Shown piece by piece: positions 1 through 8,430 of a stretch of DNA of 64,000 nucleotides. Origin of the DNA: Hyphomicrobium sp. 12-62-95 (GTDB lineage: Bacteria > Pseudomonadota > Alphaproteobacteria > Rhizobiales > Hyphomicrobiaceae); NCBI GenBank assembly GCA_002279935.1, contig NCCZ01000011.1, forward strand, positions 62,001 through 126,000. Reading direction: 5' to 3'. How positions within the stretch are numbered: the stretch's first letter is position 1; the number at the start of each line of letters is the position of its first letter. The notes below the pieces were generated by a model. It worked only from the letters and a program-made list of their open reading frames with translations. It was not told the origin of the DNA and made no database searches. Both the position numbers and the translations under genes were made by a program.

Positions 1-138
1 GGTGTGCCGATTGCAGCGGGCGTGCTCTATCCGGTGTTTGGGTTGACCCTCTCACCGATGATTGCGGCGGCCGCGATGGCGCTGTCGTCCGTCAGCGTGA
101 TCGGGAATGCGCTGCGGCTCAATGCGGTGAAGCTGTAG
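1..138 (+). CDS. copA: Copper-translocating P-type ATPase, C-terminal fragment
   Basis: Only the last 45 residues are in the window and the gene runs off the left edge. They carry the end of the last membrane helices (VLYPVFG, then [24 protein letters not shown]), a signature of the C-terminus of P1B copper-exporting ATPases. CopA pumps Cu(I) out of the cytoplasm at the cost of ATP. The next gene on the right is on the other strand and ends 18 bp away, so the two are convergent. The metal-binding and phosphorylation domains cannot be examined here. Confidence 0.85.
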   Translation, partial: GVPIAAGVLYPVFGLTLSPMIAAAAMALSSVSVIGNALRLNAVKL

Positions 139-156
139 CGTTCATGCGCGCTGCTA

Positions 157-1032
157 CTAGAGGCGCGCTGCGACCTTGCGGATGTAGGACGCGTAGTCCG
201 ATTTGCCGAGGCGGTCGAGCCACGGGCCCATTTTGGCGAGCGTCGTGAAGCCCTGGCGGAGTGCGATTTCTTCCGGGCAACAGATCTTAAGGCTCTGGCG
301 CTGTTCCAGGGTCGCCACGAATTCTCCTGCCGCAAGCAGGCTATCGAATGTGCCGGTGTCGAGCCAGGCGAAGCCGCGGCCCATTTTGATGACGTTGAGC
401 TTGCCAGCGTCCAGATACGCTTGGTTGACGCTCGTGATTTCGAGTTCGCCGCGTGCCGACGGTTTGATGTCGCGGGCGATACGGACGACATCGTTGTCGT
501 AGAAATAGAGCCCCGTGACGGCGTAGTTCGACTTGGGTTCCGCCGGTTTTTCTTCGATGGAGGTGGCGCGGCCGGCCGCGTCGAAGGCGACGACACCATA
601 GCGTTCGGGGTCGGCGACTTCGTAGGCGAAGACGCTGGCGCCCGTCTTCTGCGCGACGGCCTCGGCCAGCAATTCGGGCAGGCCGTGGCCGTGGAAAATG
701 TTGTCCCCGAGCACGAGGGCGGCGGGATCATTGCCGATGAAGTCAGCGCCGATGATGAAGGCCTGGGCGAGGCCTTCGGGGCGGGGCTGGACGGCGTAGG
801 AGATGGCAATGCCGAGGGGGGCGCCGTCGCCGAGGAGGTGCTGGAACAGGGGTTGGTCGTGGGGCGTCGTGATGATCAGGATTTCGCGAATGCCGGCCAG
901 CATCAGGACCGACAGCGGGTAGTAGATCATGGGTTTGTCGTACACGGGCAGGAGTTGCTTCGACACCGCATAGGTCAGCGGATACAGGCGCGTGCCGCTG
1001 CCGCCCGCCAGAATGATGCCCTTGGTACCCAT
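157..1032 (-). CDS. rmlA: Glucose-1-phosphate thymidylyltransferase RmlA
   Basis: The enzyme joins dTTP and glucose-1-phosphate into dTDP-glucose, the first step of the dTDP-L-rhamnose pathway for surface polysaccharides. At 291 residues it has the usual family length. The nucleotide-binding loop GGSGTRL is at residues 10-16, followed by [22 protein letters not shown] and a later VEEKP-type segment ([11 protein letters not shown]), all typical of RmlA. The start ATG at 1032 gives the expected N-terminus directly before the G-rich loop. No rmlB, rmlC or rmlD lies in the window, so this copy stands alone here. Confidence 0.95.
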   Translation of the reverse strand: MGTKGIILAGGSGTRLYPLTYAVSKQLLPVYDKPMIYYPLSVLMLAGIREILIITTPHDQPLFQHLLGDGAPLGIAISYAVQPRPEGLAQAFIIGADFIGNDPAALVLGDNIFHGHGLPELLAEAVAQKTGASVFAYEVADPERYGVVAFDAAGRATSIEEKPAEPKSNYAVTGLYFYDNDVVRIARDIKPSARGELEITSVNQAYLDAGKLNVIKMGRGFAWLDTGTFDSLLAAGEFVATLEQRQSLKICCPEEIALRQGFTTLAKMGPWLDRLGKSDYASYIRKVAARL

Positions 1033-1144
1033 CAGTGTTTGCCCATCGCCGTTGTCCGCGGCCGTTACCGCAGAATGTCCCGTAACCGTTCTGACACGGA
1101 TTGCTCTCTAGGCGGTAAATCGCGGTGGCGCGCGCCGCCAAACG

Positions 1145-1894
1145 TCAACCCAACAAGAATTTGCCGGAGGCGATGAGCAGGACCAGTCCAAGTAGGCGCT
1201 GAAGTGTGGACGTTGAGACAAACCGTGTTCCGATTTGGGTGCCGATCAGGGCTCCAGCCATCGCCGCTGCAACGAAAAACGGTAACTCAGAAGGCAATTT
1301 CTGGATGGCGGCGACGTTGCCTGCAAGGCCAGCCATCGAATTGAGCAGGATGAAGGGAGCCGTGAGACCCGATGCTTGGCGCGCACCCGCCCAACCCAAA
1401 AGCAAGAGGAGGGGTGTGAGAAAGATTCCGCCCCCCGTTCCGGTCAAACCGGACAGGAGTCCGACACAGGCACCGGTGAGCAATCCCGCAGGCCAAGGGA
1501 CGTGCGTTGTAATAGGTGACGACCCCTCCTCGGACTTCGGCTGCCAAAGAAATCTTATGGCAGCCGCGAGCAGAACGAGGCCGACCAGCAGACGATATTG
1601 CTGGGCTGTCAGCTGGTAGGCGCCACCGACAAATGCTGCTGGAACGGAAGCCACCACCAAAGGAAGCAGCGATTTCCAAGCAAGCGTGCGGCCATTCTCG
1701 GTCCATCGCGCGGTGGCAAGGCCGGCGACCAGGATGTTTAGCGTCAGGGCCGTTGGCTTCATCACATCGGGTGCAAGACCGATGATGGCCATCGCAGCGA
1801 TGTAACCCGAGGCGCCAGCGTGTCCGACCGACGTGTAGAGCGTCGCGGCCCCAAGGATGAGGGCGCACAACAGCACAAGATCAAAGTCCGTCAT
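1145..1894 (-). CDS. Sulfite exporter TauE/SafE family permease
   Basis: A 249-residue integral membrane protein with about eight hydrophobic helices and two glycine-rich TauE-type stretches (TSVGHAGASGYIAA near the N-terminus and LSGLTGTGGGIFLTPLLLL in the middle). Family members are predicted exporters of sulfite or organosulfonates, and the substrate cannot be read from sequence. The start at 1894 (MTDFDLV) is chosen because a GGGGCGG ribosome-binding site precedes it. An upstream in-frame start at 1978 would add 28 polar residues unlike the family. The gene is read in the same direction as rmlA but 112 bp upstream of it, so an operon is uncertain. Confidence 0.9.
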   Translation of the reverse strand: MTDFDLVLLCALILGAATLYTSVGHAGASGYIAAMAIIGLAPDVMKPTALTLNILVAGLATARWTENGRTLAWKSLLPLVVASVPAAFVGGAYQLTAQQYRLLVGLVLLAAAIRFLWQPKSEEGSSPITTHVPWPAGLLTGACVGLLSGLTGTGGGIFLTPLLLLLGWAGARQASGLTAPFILLNSMAGLAGNVAAIQKLPSELPFFVAAAMAGALIGTQIGTRFVSTSTLQRLLGLVLLIASGKFLLG

Positions 1895-2012
1895 TCGACC
1901 GCCCCGCTGAGGCTGCGTTCTTCGATATAGTTGATTGGGAATATCGCCTAGCAATGAACATTGACTTTGGCTACTCAAAACTTTTTTCGGGGCCAGGGTT
2001 CTCCGGTCGCAA

Positions 2013-2399
2013 TCACGTCGCCTTGCGCGACTTCAATTTGGGCTTGGCGCGGGCTGGCGAGGGTTTAGCGAGGTGGGCTTCGAGGAAGCCGACCGGTTCG
2101 ACGAATACGGTGAGGGCCTTGGCTTCCATCGCGCGGTATTCCTCGACGACGCGCCGGCCGAAGGGCGTCACCGTCGCCGAGCCGCCGCCTTTGCCGCCGT
2201 GCTGGCGCTCGATCAAAGGCTCGCGGAACATGGCGCTGAAGCCGTCGATCAGATACCAGGCGCGCTTGTATGACATGCCCATCGCCTGCGCGGCCTTGGC
2301 AATGGAGCCGTGGCGGCCGATGAGTTCGAGCAATTCGATGCGGCCGTGGCCGATGTAGTTCTCGCCGTCGAAGTCGATGCGCAGACGGATCCGGGTCAT
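2013..2399 (-). CDS. ModE-like winged helix-turn-helix regulator
   Basis: A 128-residue protein that matches the N-terminal DNA-binding part of ModE: a winged helix with GRIELLELIGRHGSIAKAAQAMGMSYKRAWYLIDGF and the wing around ERQHGGKGGGSATVTPFG. The C-terminal molybdate-binding (Mop) domains of full ModE are absent, as in many alphaproteobacterial single-domain homologues. The role is probably transcriptional control linked to molybdate or a related oxyanion, which is inferred from family only. The start at 2399 has AAAGGAAA upstream. A longer start at 2462 would add 21 residues without family support. No molybdate transport genes are nearby. Confidence 0.85.
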   Translation of the reverse strand: MTRIRLRIDFDGENYIGHGRIELLELIGRHGSIAKAAQAMGMSYKRAWYLIDGFSAMFREPLIERQHGGKGGGSATVTPFGRRVVEEYRAMEAKALTVFVEPVGFLEAHLAKPSPARAKPKLKSRKAT

Positions 2400-2476
2400 G
2401 GCTGGTCGGTTTCCTTTCCGCGGTGATCCATACAGGCGCGAAACGGGGGCAGCCAAGTTCAATCGCCGGTGGACGG

Positions 2477-2719
2477 CTAGTTAGCGGCGCGTCCCGGCGC
2501 GCGGAGGAAGGGTTCGCGGGCCTTGGCGATTGGCGGCGGGATGGGCCGCTGGCGCGTCTGCAGGACGTCTCGGCGCAGCTGGCGCAGCTCGTATTCGCAG
2601 CCGGCAATCATATCCCCGGGCGAGCGGGCAGCTGTATCCTGCGCCGTTGTTGCCGCCTCTGTCGCCGGGGTGGGCCGAGATTTGCGCAGGCGTGCGAGCA
2701 TGTTCAAGACGGCGGCCAT
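2477..2719 (-). CDS. Small hypothetical protein
   Basis: An 80-residue protein of unknown family, basic and rich in alanine and arginine. It starts MAAVLNMLARLRKSRP and has a short central segment, MIAGCEYELRQLRRDVL, likely to form an amphipathic helix. The start at 2719 is set by a GAGGA sequence about 8 bases upstream. It lies between the ModE-like gene and the decarboxylase gene, all read leftwards. No function can be assigned. Confidence 0.55.
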   Translation of the reverse strand: MAAVLNMLARLRKSRPTPATEAATTAQDTAARSPGDMIAGCEYELRQLRRDVLQTRQRPIPPPIAKAREPFLRAPGRAAN

Positions 2720-2844
2720 GGCGATGTCCTCATTTAGCGGACGTGAGCACAAGGCGTGGCGTGATTCGGAAGCGGCGCCCTGCTTATGGGGCCGCTCAGC
2801 TGTGGAGAGGGGCGTTGAAACGCTTATGCCGTGAGGTTGACGGC

Positions 2845-4149
2845 TCAGCGCTGTCCTGCGGCGCGGGACATCTGATCGGCGCCGTAGAGGGACAACATCG
2901 GCTCGTCATCGAGAATGACTTCGTCGTAGCGGCCGTAGCCGTTGAAGTCGCCAGCGATGGCGCGGCCATAGGCGCCGACGCTGCCGATCTCGATGTAGTC
3001 GCCTTCCTTGATCCCGGCGGGCAGGACGAAGGGGCCCTTCATGTAATCGATGCTGTCGCAGGTTGGCCCCCACAGCGCGAAGGCTTCGGTCCCCTCGCCC
3101 TTGGCCGGTGTGCGCGAAACGAGTTGCGCGGGGAAAACCCAATTCAAGTGCGCGGCGTCGAAGAGGACGCCATAGCCGCCGTCGTTGATGAACAGGTCGG
3201 TGCCGCGACGGGCTTCGACACGCACGATGACGCTTTCGGCTTCGGCGACGAGCGCGCGGCCGGGTTCGCACATCAGGCGCACGTCTTCGCGGACTGGCAG
3301 CTTCTCGACGCCTTCGCGGATGGCAGTCATGAAACTCGAGAGCGGCGCGGGCGTCATGCCCGGATACAGGGCGGGGAACCCGCCGCCGACATCGAGCCGA
3401 TCGACGACCACACCGGCCTGACCGATCAGCTTACCGACTTCGGCCAACGCGAACGTGTAGGCGTCGGGCGTCATGGTTTGAGAACCCACGTGGAACGTGA
3501 CGCCGAGTTCGGACGCGGCCTGGCGCGCCTTGACCAGCAGGCGCGCGGCAGCATCGCCAGAGATGCCGAACTTGCGCTCAAGCGGAACAGCGGAATTCAT
3601 CGGCGGAACGACGATGCGCACGAAGAGCACGAGGTCATCCGCGGGGCCGGCGGGGCCGCGCGTTTCATCAACGATCTTCTGCAGTTCGTCTTCGCTATCC
3701 AGCGAGAAGGAGCGGATGCCGTGGACGTTGTAGGCCTTGGCGATCGCCTGACGCGATTTCACGGGATGCATGAAATGCAGGTGCGCGTTCGGGATCGTGG
3801 AGGCGTCTTCCAATTCGGGCGTGGACGCCACGTCGAAATGGCGGATGCCGGCGCCATAGAGGGCCCCAATCATGAAGACGGAGGAATTGGCCTTGTACGC
3901 GTAGGCCACGTCGCCGGGGAAGTTTTGCAGGAACCAACGGGCGGCGCGCGCGGCGGCGTGCGGGCGCGAGGCCAGTACGGGGCGTTCGGGCTGCTTGGCG
4001 GCGACAAGGGCGGCGGCGGATGGGAAGCGTTCCATCACGGGCGGGACCTCCAGTGGGATAAAACCAGAAGCGCCGTGCGAGACAACCCGCCGTGCGTGAG
4101 CGGGGAAATAGGGCCTCTCGCCCTCCATGTAAAGGGCTTTGGCCGTCAT
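2845..4149 (-). CDS. Type III PLP-dependent ornithine/lysine decarboxylase
   Basis: An alanine-racemase-fold decarboxylase that would convert ornithine (or lysine) to putrescine (or cadaverine) with pyridoxal phosphate, feeding polyamine synthesis. The 434 residues show the PLP lysine in AYKANSS (Lys86), the phosphate-binding GGGFP loop, the EPGR motif and the C-terminal WGPTCDSID segment. The cysteine of that segment (about 364) is the catalytic residue in eukaryotic-type ornithine decarboxylases. Ornithine and lysine specificity cannot be separated by eye, and many alphaproteobacterial members act on both. The 5' leader holds a strong hairpin, listed separately. Confidence 0.88.
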   Translation of the reverse strand: MTAKALYMEGERPYFPAHARRVVSHGASGFIPLEVPPVMERFPSAAALVAAKQPERPVLASRPHAAARAARWFLQNFPGDVAYAYKANSSVFMIGALYGAGIRHFDVASTPELEDASTIPNAHLHFMHPVKSRQAIAKAYNVHGIRSFSLDSEDELQKIVDETRGPAGPADDLVLFVRIVVPPMNSAVPLERKFGISGDAAARLLVKARQAASELGVTFHVGSQTMTPDAYTFALAEVGKLIGQAGVVVDRLDVGGGFPALYPGMTPAPLSSFMTAIREGVEKLPVREDVRLMCEPGRALVAEAESVIVRVEARRGTDLFINDGGYGVLFDAAHLNWVFPAQLVSRTPAKGEGTEAFALWGPTCDSIDYMKGPFVLPAGIKEGDYIEIGSVGAYGRAIAGDFNGYGRYDEVILDDEPMLSLYGADQMSRAAGQR

Positions 4150-4191
4150 AGGGTTGTCATTGTGTTTGCGCCATCCGACGACCCTTCGATT

Positions 4192-4232
4192 GCGCCATCC
4201 GACACGCCTGCGGCGTGCCGGACGGATGGCGC
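4192..4232 (-). repeat. Hairpin in the decarboxylase leader
   Basis: GCGCCATCCG (4192-4201) pairs with CGGATGGCGC (4223-4232), and inside it CACGCC pairs with GGCGTG around a 3-base loop. A further partial copy of the GCGCCATCCGAC arm lies at 4168-4180. The element sits 43 bp upstream of the decarboxylase start and after the preceding gene, so it would be in the 5' leader of the decarboxylase transcript. It may be a dispersed palindrome or a regulatory leader, and no poly-T tail follows it. Confidence 0.5.
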
Positions 4233-4278
4233 GGGTTCCGATGGGGATGGCGCGGGGTGCGCGGCGAATGGTGTGCCG

Positions 4279-4758
4279 TCAGATCATCGCCGTGGAGACG
4301 GGGGCGCGGCGGCCGTACACGATGCTGGCGCGGTCTTCAAAGGCTTGGGCGAATTTGCGGAAGGCGGTGTCGAAGACGGCGCCCATGATGACGGCCAACA
4401 GCGGCGAGGAGAATTCATAGTCGATGGCGAAGCGGACTTCGCTTGCGGCGTCGCCGACGGGTGCGAAGTGCCAGACGTTCTCCAGATGGCGGAAGGGGCC
4501 ACTCTTGTGGCGCACGACGATCTTTCGGGCGGCGGCTTCGAGCGTGCCGGTGGTCGTGAAGGTCTCGCGGATTGCTTTGTAGCCGATGCCCATGGTGGCG
4601 GTGATCAGGCCGGTGCCGTCGTCGCGCTGCTCGCGGCTGTGGACGACAAGGCTTTCGCAGAGCGGCACGAACTGCGGATACTTTTCAACGTCGGCCACGA
4701 GGGCGAACATCTCATCGGCCGTGAAGGGCACAGTGCGGACGTTGTCGAAGCGAGGCAC
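4279..4758 (-). CDS. COQ10/RatA-type START-domain ubiquinone-binding protein
   Basis: A 159-residue SRPBCC/START-fold protein. The sequence begins with the typical RTVPFTADEMFALVADVEKYPQFVPLCESLVV, which forms the first strand and helix of the hydrophobic pocket, and ends with the long C-terminal helix (VFDTAFRKFAQAFEDRASIVYG). Mitochondrial COQ10 and bacterial homologues bind ubiquinone and assist respiration. The RatA name in some databases refers to a proposed ribosome-association role. It is encoded just upstream of the decarboxylase on the same strand, with no obvious functional link. Confidence 0.88.
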   Translation of the reverse strand: MPRFDNVRTVPFTADEMFALVADVEKYPQFVPLCESLVVHSREQRDDGTGLITATMGIGYKAIRETFTTTGTLEAAARKIVVRHKSGPFRHLENVWHFAPVGDAASEVRFAIDYEFSSPLLAVIMGAVFDTAFRKFAQAFEDRASIVYGRRAPVSTAMI

Positions 4759-4797
4759 CCGGAACTCCGGAGGTTGGAGCGAGCGCCGATCGCCCCG

Positions 4798-5061
4798 TCA
4801 GCGGGCGATGATGCGCGCAATGATGATGACCAGGATCGCGCCAACGGTGGAGACGATGATCTGGTCACCGAGAGGAAAGCCGGTCGTGAATGGCAGCGTC
4901 AACAGACCGGCTTGGATCAATACGCCGGCCAGGAAGGCGCCGATGATACCGACGACCAGGTTGCGGATCAAACCCCCGCCACCGAGAAGCAGCCCCGCCA
5001 GCCAACCGGCGACGAGGCCGTTGATGACCATGATGACCCAAGGGTTCTGGAGGTATTCCAT
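4798..5061 (-). CDS. GlsB/YeaQ/YmgE family small membrane protein
   Basis: An 87-residue protein with three hydrophobic helices joined by glycine-rich turns (GLVAGWLAGLLLGGGGLIRNLVVGIIGAFLAGVLI), the pattern of the transglycosylase-associated GlsB/YeaQ family. Members are inner-membrane proteins often induced by stress, and their biochemical role is unsettled. The gene follows a small lipoprotein gene and precedes the START-domain gene on the same strand. Confidence 0.88.
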   Translation of the reverse strand: MEYLQNPWVIMVINGLVAGWLAGLLLGGGGLIRNLVVGIIGAFLAGVLIQAGLLTLPFTTGFPLGDQIIVSTVGAILVIIIARIIAR

Positions 5062-5094
5062 TGCGACTTTTCCGGTTGGTTCGGTTGGCAGCCG

Positions 5095-5403
5095 TCAAGC
5101 AACGTGGCAGCGGGCGCCGAGATATTGATTGAGGATGCGGTTGTAGGCCTCGGCGTCGGCCTTATCCTTGGGCGACAGCTTGCGGCCGGCGCTGAGCGCC
5201 TCGACCTTTGGCTGCACACCGCGGGCGAGCAGGCGATCAAGCTGGCCACGCAGGGATTGGCACGTTTCGCCAACCGGAAGCGGCTTCGCGCCCGGGTCCC
5301 CAGATCCCGACCCGCCAGCACAGCCAGCCAAGCCCAGAACCACGCCCGCAGCTACGATCGCGCGTGCGCGCCGCACCACCTTGCCCCCTGCCCTCGTCAC
5401 CAC
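5095..5403 (-). CDS. Small predicted lipoprotein (paralogue of the gene at 5609-6073)
   Basis: 102 residues with a signal peptide ending in a lipobox (VVLGLAGC), so the mature protein would be lipid-anchored. The mature part has a pair of cysteines bracketing CQSLRGQLDRLLARGVQPKVE and a short tail ending LGARC. The same layout (C-x-x-L, an I/L-D pair, GV-x-x-VE-x-x-S-x-G, final C) appears in the next lipoprotein gene upstream, so the two look like diverged tandem paralogues. The family is not recognised. Confidence 0.65.
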   Translation of the reverse strand: MVTRAGGKVVRRARAIVAAGVVLGLAGCAGGSGSGDPGAKPLPVGETCQSLRGQLDRLLARGVQPKVEALSAGRKLSPKDKADAEAYNRILNQYLGARCHVA

Positions 5404-5608
5404 TTCCCTCCGGACATCCCCGCCTGCCGCGCCACACGCGGCATATCGTTAACCCGTGTCTCACAGTCGCCTAAGGTCTCGCAACCCCCCGCCTTCGAAC
5501 GCGGCCCGGATGTGACCAGTATGCTGCACATCAAGCTGCAGACTGCAGCCGAAGTTGGCGGCCGTTCATGGGCGAATTAGGGGCTATTTATTGGCGACTG
5601 GCGTCAAT

Positions 5609-6073
5609 TCAGGGCTTGGCGACCTTTTGCGCCGCATTCGTAGCCGCCGTTGTCGCAGAGGCCTTGGCTTGCTGGGCGGCGCTCGGCTGGGCGGCTGTCG
5701 CAAGCGCTGCCTGAGTGGCCGACGCTGCCGGGCGGACCGAGGCAGTAGTCAGAGGCAGGGCACACTTGGCCTGGAATTCGGCATTTGCCTTATCAAGTTC
5801 GGTCACCTTGGCGAGGGATTCCCGCTTGACGTTGACCGTTTTGGACTTGCCGGTGGAGGCCTTCTCGACCCGCTCGACGACGCCGTCGCGGCGCAGGGCA
5901 TCAATGCGCGCGGTCAGCGCCACACAAGCCTGATCAGACTGCGGGGAGGCTGCGACCGGAGCGGTGGTGCCCAGAGAGGCTGTGGACAACAGGCCTGTCG
6001 AGCCATCGGCGCAGGCCGCCAGCGAGAGCGTTGCTAAAGCAGCGGCGGTCAATTTGGTGAAGTTGGCTGTCAT
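5609..6073 (-). CDS. Predicted lipoprotein, alanine-rich tail
   Basis: 154 residues with a lipoprotein signal (ATLSLAAC). A conserved core, CVALTARIDALRRDGVVERVE and then a second cysteine near residue 105, matches the core of the lipoprotein encoded just downstream. It adds a low-complexity Ala/Thr/Gln-rich C-terminus of about 45 residues, likely disordered. The two genes are 205 bp apart and read the same way. No function is known. Confidence 0.65.
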   Translation of the reverse strand: MTANFTKLTAAALATLSLAACADGSTGLLSTASLGTTAPVAASPQSDQACVALTARIDALRRDGVVERVEKASTGKSKTVNVKRESLAKVTELDKANAEFQAKCALPLTTASVRPAASATQAALATAAQPSAAQQAKASATTAATNAAQKVAKP

Positions 6074-6220
6074 GCGGATCCCCCGTCGGTCGCGCTGAGT
6101 CGCGATATTATCCCTTCAGTCTTCTAGGCGCGGGCAAGAACCGGGGGGAAGCGAACGGGGCAATTGAGCGGTTGATGACTTGGCGTTTGACGCAGATTTC
6201 TGTGGATCAGCACGTGTGCG

Positions 6221-6535
6221 TCACGATTTGTCCGAACGATTGTTGCGGCGCTGCTTGGCTTGGTTGATGTGCCACGACGTGTAGTGGAGCGCGATGTCCA
6301 AGAGCCGGATGATGATGACGAGCGGCAACGTGATGATGTTGATCAGCATGATCAATGGCGCGGCCCAATGACGCCAGTTGAGCGTCGTCTGATTGCGCGG
6401 GCCCCAGAAAAACAGAGGCTTTTCGGGCTTGTCCGATCGCGGCCTTGGCGGTTCGCGGCGGCGCGGAGACGATAAGTCGGCGACGACGATACGGCGGGGT
6501 TCGTGCGGGCGGTCGGGTGGGGGCATCCGGGTCAT
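6221..6535 (-). CDS. Hypothetical single-pass membrane protein coupled to the E1-alpha-like gene
   Basis: 104 residues: a proline- and arginine-rich N-terminal half, then one hydrophobic stretch of about 24 residues (PLIMLINIITLPLVIIIRLL), then a basic tail. Its ATG at 6535 overlaps the stop codon of the upstream gene as ATGA, a classic arrangement for coupled translation. That decides the start over the longer 6568 option. It is not recognised as a known family, and the coupling suggests joint expression with the E1-alpha-like protein. Confidence 0.6.
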   Translation of the reverse strand: MTRMPPPDRPHEPRRIVVADLSSPRRREPPRPRSDKPEKPLFFWGPRNQTTLNWRHWAAPLIMLINIITLPLVIIIRLLDIALHYTSWHINQAKQRRNNRSDKS

Positions 6536-7377
6536 GGCGCACATGCCAGCGTGATGGCGCGGCCGCATGCGGCAATTTCGTCGCGAACGGCATTTTCGAT
6601 GGCGCAGGCATCTGCATCGGTCAAGCGGCCGGATGACACGACCTGGTGGCGGTAAAGAGCAATCGGATCGGGACTGTCGCGACGAGCCGGGGGCCGGCGG
6701 CCTCGATCGCGTGCATGGCCGGCATAGGGCGGTGTCAGAAGCATCAGGCCAACGTGGGTTTCACCCGCGGCAAGCGTTTCGCGCGCGGCTTCGAGGGCGG
6801 CCGAGATGGCGTCGAGATAGGCCCCGTCGCATTCGCGAAAGATCACAGCGGCGGGCAGCGTCGACGTGTCGGGCCGACGGTCGGATGGGACCATCAGAAT
6901 GGCGAGGATCTTGTCTCGGGTGGGTCCGACAAATGGGGCGAGTTCATCGGCGCCGGTGGCAAGCACAATGGAGGCGCCGGCGCGGCCCGGTGCCGGAATG
7001 TGCGCGGGATCTGCCCGGTTGAGAACGGACACGTCCTGCCCCGGCCGCCGCAGGAGCGCGTGCGGCGCGCCGGCCGCAACGTTGGATCCGGCGAGGCGTT
7101 GGAAAACGGTGAGTGGTGATGCGCCAAGCGCTAGTTCCAGACCCGGCAGAGCGGCGAGTGAGACCAGTACGTCGTGGGGTTGGAGTGCATCGGCGAGGGC
7201 AGCGATGGCTCCTTCCTGGCCGTAGCCAAGAGGGCAGGGCACTGCAATGTTGCCCAGGGCATACAGCATGCCTGCTTTTTCTTCGAAGCGGCGTAGGCGC
7301 AGCATAGTGGCGTACAGCGCACGCTCGCGGTCGGCCGTCGCGGTCGCGACGGAGGCTGGGCATGTTGCGGTCGTCAC
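6532..7377 (-). CDS. Shortened pyruvate dehydrogenase E1-alpha-like protein lacking the thiamine-diphosphate motif
   Basis: 281 residues against about 340 for real E1-alpha subunits. The N-terminus is plainly E1-alpha (LRRFEEKAGMLYALG, then GYGQEGAIAALADAL), and so is the C-terminal DPIALYRHQVVSSGRLTDAD. The middle has lost the GDGA...N segment that binds Mg2+ and thiamine diphosphate, and no substitute is visible. The reading frame is open and its stop overlaps the next start, so it appears to be translated. It may be a pseudoenzyme or an old relic. Its place near ftsB and eno matches the usual alphaproteobacterial pdhA site. Confidence 0.75.
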   Translation of the reverse strand: MTTATCPASVATATADRERALYATMLRLRRFEEKAGMLYALGNIAVPCPLGYGQEGAIAALADALQPHDVLVSLAALPGLELALGASPLTVFQRLAGSNVAAGAPHALLRRPGQDVSVLNRADPAHIPAPGRAGASIVLATGADELAPFVGPTRDKILAILMVPSDRRPDTSTLPAAVIFRECDGAYLDAISAALEAARETLAAGETHVGLMLLTPPYAGHARDRGRRPPARRDSPDPIALYRHQVVSSGRLTDADACAIENAVRDEIAACGRAITLACAP

Positions 7378-7629
7378 GGCACGTTTCCTTGTCCGGCGCC
7401 GGTTCGGGCCGGAATCTTCCGGACGATACTGCGACAGCCCGCCGCGGATCGCAAGCCGGGGCGATCCACATTGTCGTTACGGTCTCGCGGTTCGCACGTG
7501 GCCGACGGTCATATTATCCACATCGTAATCATCCCAGGTGGCCGGTAGTGGACCTTCCTCGTAGCACAGGCGTTCCTCCATCGCATGGCTGTCCGGCACT
7601 TTGCCGGGGCCGGCGGGGGCCGCTTTCTG

Positions 7630-7860
7630 ATGGAAGACTTCGTGCGCACGAACCCGACCTCGACATTGACGGTGAGGGATTATGCAGATGCCGCGCGTCC
7701 CGACAGCTTGGAAGGCTTGTCGGCGGAGGATATCGCGCGAGCTTTGGAGGACGCCGACCGGCGTGGAATGGACCTGGCGCGGCGGCTAGGCGTCGATCGG
7801 TCGGACCGGCGCTTGCCGGTTTACATATGGGCGATCGTTTTTGGGGAAATGGCGGCGTGA
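7630..7860 (+). CDS. Small hypothetical protein
   Basis: 76 residues (MEDFVRTNPTSTLTVRDYADA...), acidic, with a likely helical middle (LSAEDIARALEDADRRGMDLARRLGV). Codon use looks like that of its neighbours. The start is uncertain: an ATG 45 bases further left (7585) is also in frame, and neither has a strong ribosome-binding site. It converges with ftsB, ending 10 bp from that gene. No family is recognised. Confidence 0.45.
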   Translation: MEDFVRTNPTSTLTVRDYADAARPDSLEGLSAEDIARALEDADRRGMDLARRLGVDRSDRRLPVYIWAIVFGEMAA

Positions 7861-7870
7861 GCGGTTTTGG

Positions 7871-8173
7871 TCAGCGGCTCACAATCACGCGATCGGCAGG
7901 ATGGACATAGCCCAGCACGTCGCGCGCCAGTTCTTCGACGAGATCGGGATCGGGCTGGTCGGGGGTCAGCAGCGCCACATCGTGGCGGAGGCGGGCGCGC
8001 ACAGTCTCGAGACTGCGGATCTCGAATTCAACGAGATCCGTCCGCTCGAGCAGCGCTGAGCGCGCCTCGAGACCATGCCGTCCGTGAATTGCGTGATGGG
8101 AGAAGTAGGCTGTCGCGCACAGGCTTGAAAGCAGCACAAAAACCTGTCGGACCCTCGATCGCCAATCATACAT
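7871..8173 (-). CDS. ftsB: FtsB/DivIC-type septum formation initiator
   Basis: A small bitopic cell-division protein: a short cytoplasmic N-terminus, one membrane helix (VFVLLSSLCATAYFSHHAI), a periplasmic coiled coil (LEARSALLERTDLVEFEIRSLETVRARLRHDVALL) and the family tail DPDLVEELARDVLGYVHPADRVIV. FtsB with FtsL and FtsQ bridges to the septal peptidoglycan synthase. The start at 8173 gives 100 residues, the usual size. In-frame starts at 8215 and 8254 would lengthen the N-terminus. In many Alphaproteobacteria ftsB lies between eno and pdhA, as here except for intervening genes on the other strand. Confidence 0.85.
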   Translation of the reverse strand: MYDWRSRVRQVFVLLSSLCATAYFSHHAIHGRHGLEARSALLERTDLVEFEIRSLETVRARLRHDVALLTPDQPDPDLVEELARDVLGYVHPADRVIVSR

Positions 8174-8430
8174 CGGTTGTACGCGATACCGTTGGTGTTC
8201 GTGGCTACGCAGCATATGAAAACCGGGAACACGTGTGTTGTAGGGCGCGACCACTTAAGGGCAGGTAAAGCTGCGTACGATTTTTTGACGGCTGGAGGAT
8301 TCTTCCGAGCCGTGATGATGTTCGTCAGTATTACTTTCCAACTCTGCTGAAACGCGATCTTGTCGACGTGTCAGGTCATCGCCATGTGCGGTGCGAATGG
8401 CTTGGTAAGTACCTGGGGGAGTATCTGGCT

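Noticed and set aside
2530-5580. A 1016-codon open frame on the plus strand
   Set aside because: It is antisense to the decarboxylase, START, GlsB and lipoprotein genes, which have clear motifs; the frame is open only because GC-rich genes lack stops in that antisense phase.
7585-7629. Longer start of the small gene at 7630
   Set aside because: No ribosome-binding site and glycine-rich sequence without support.
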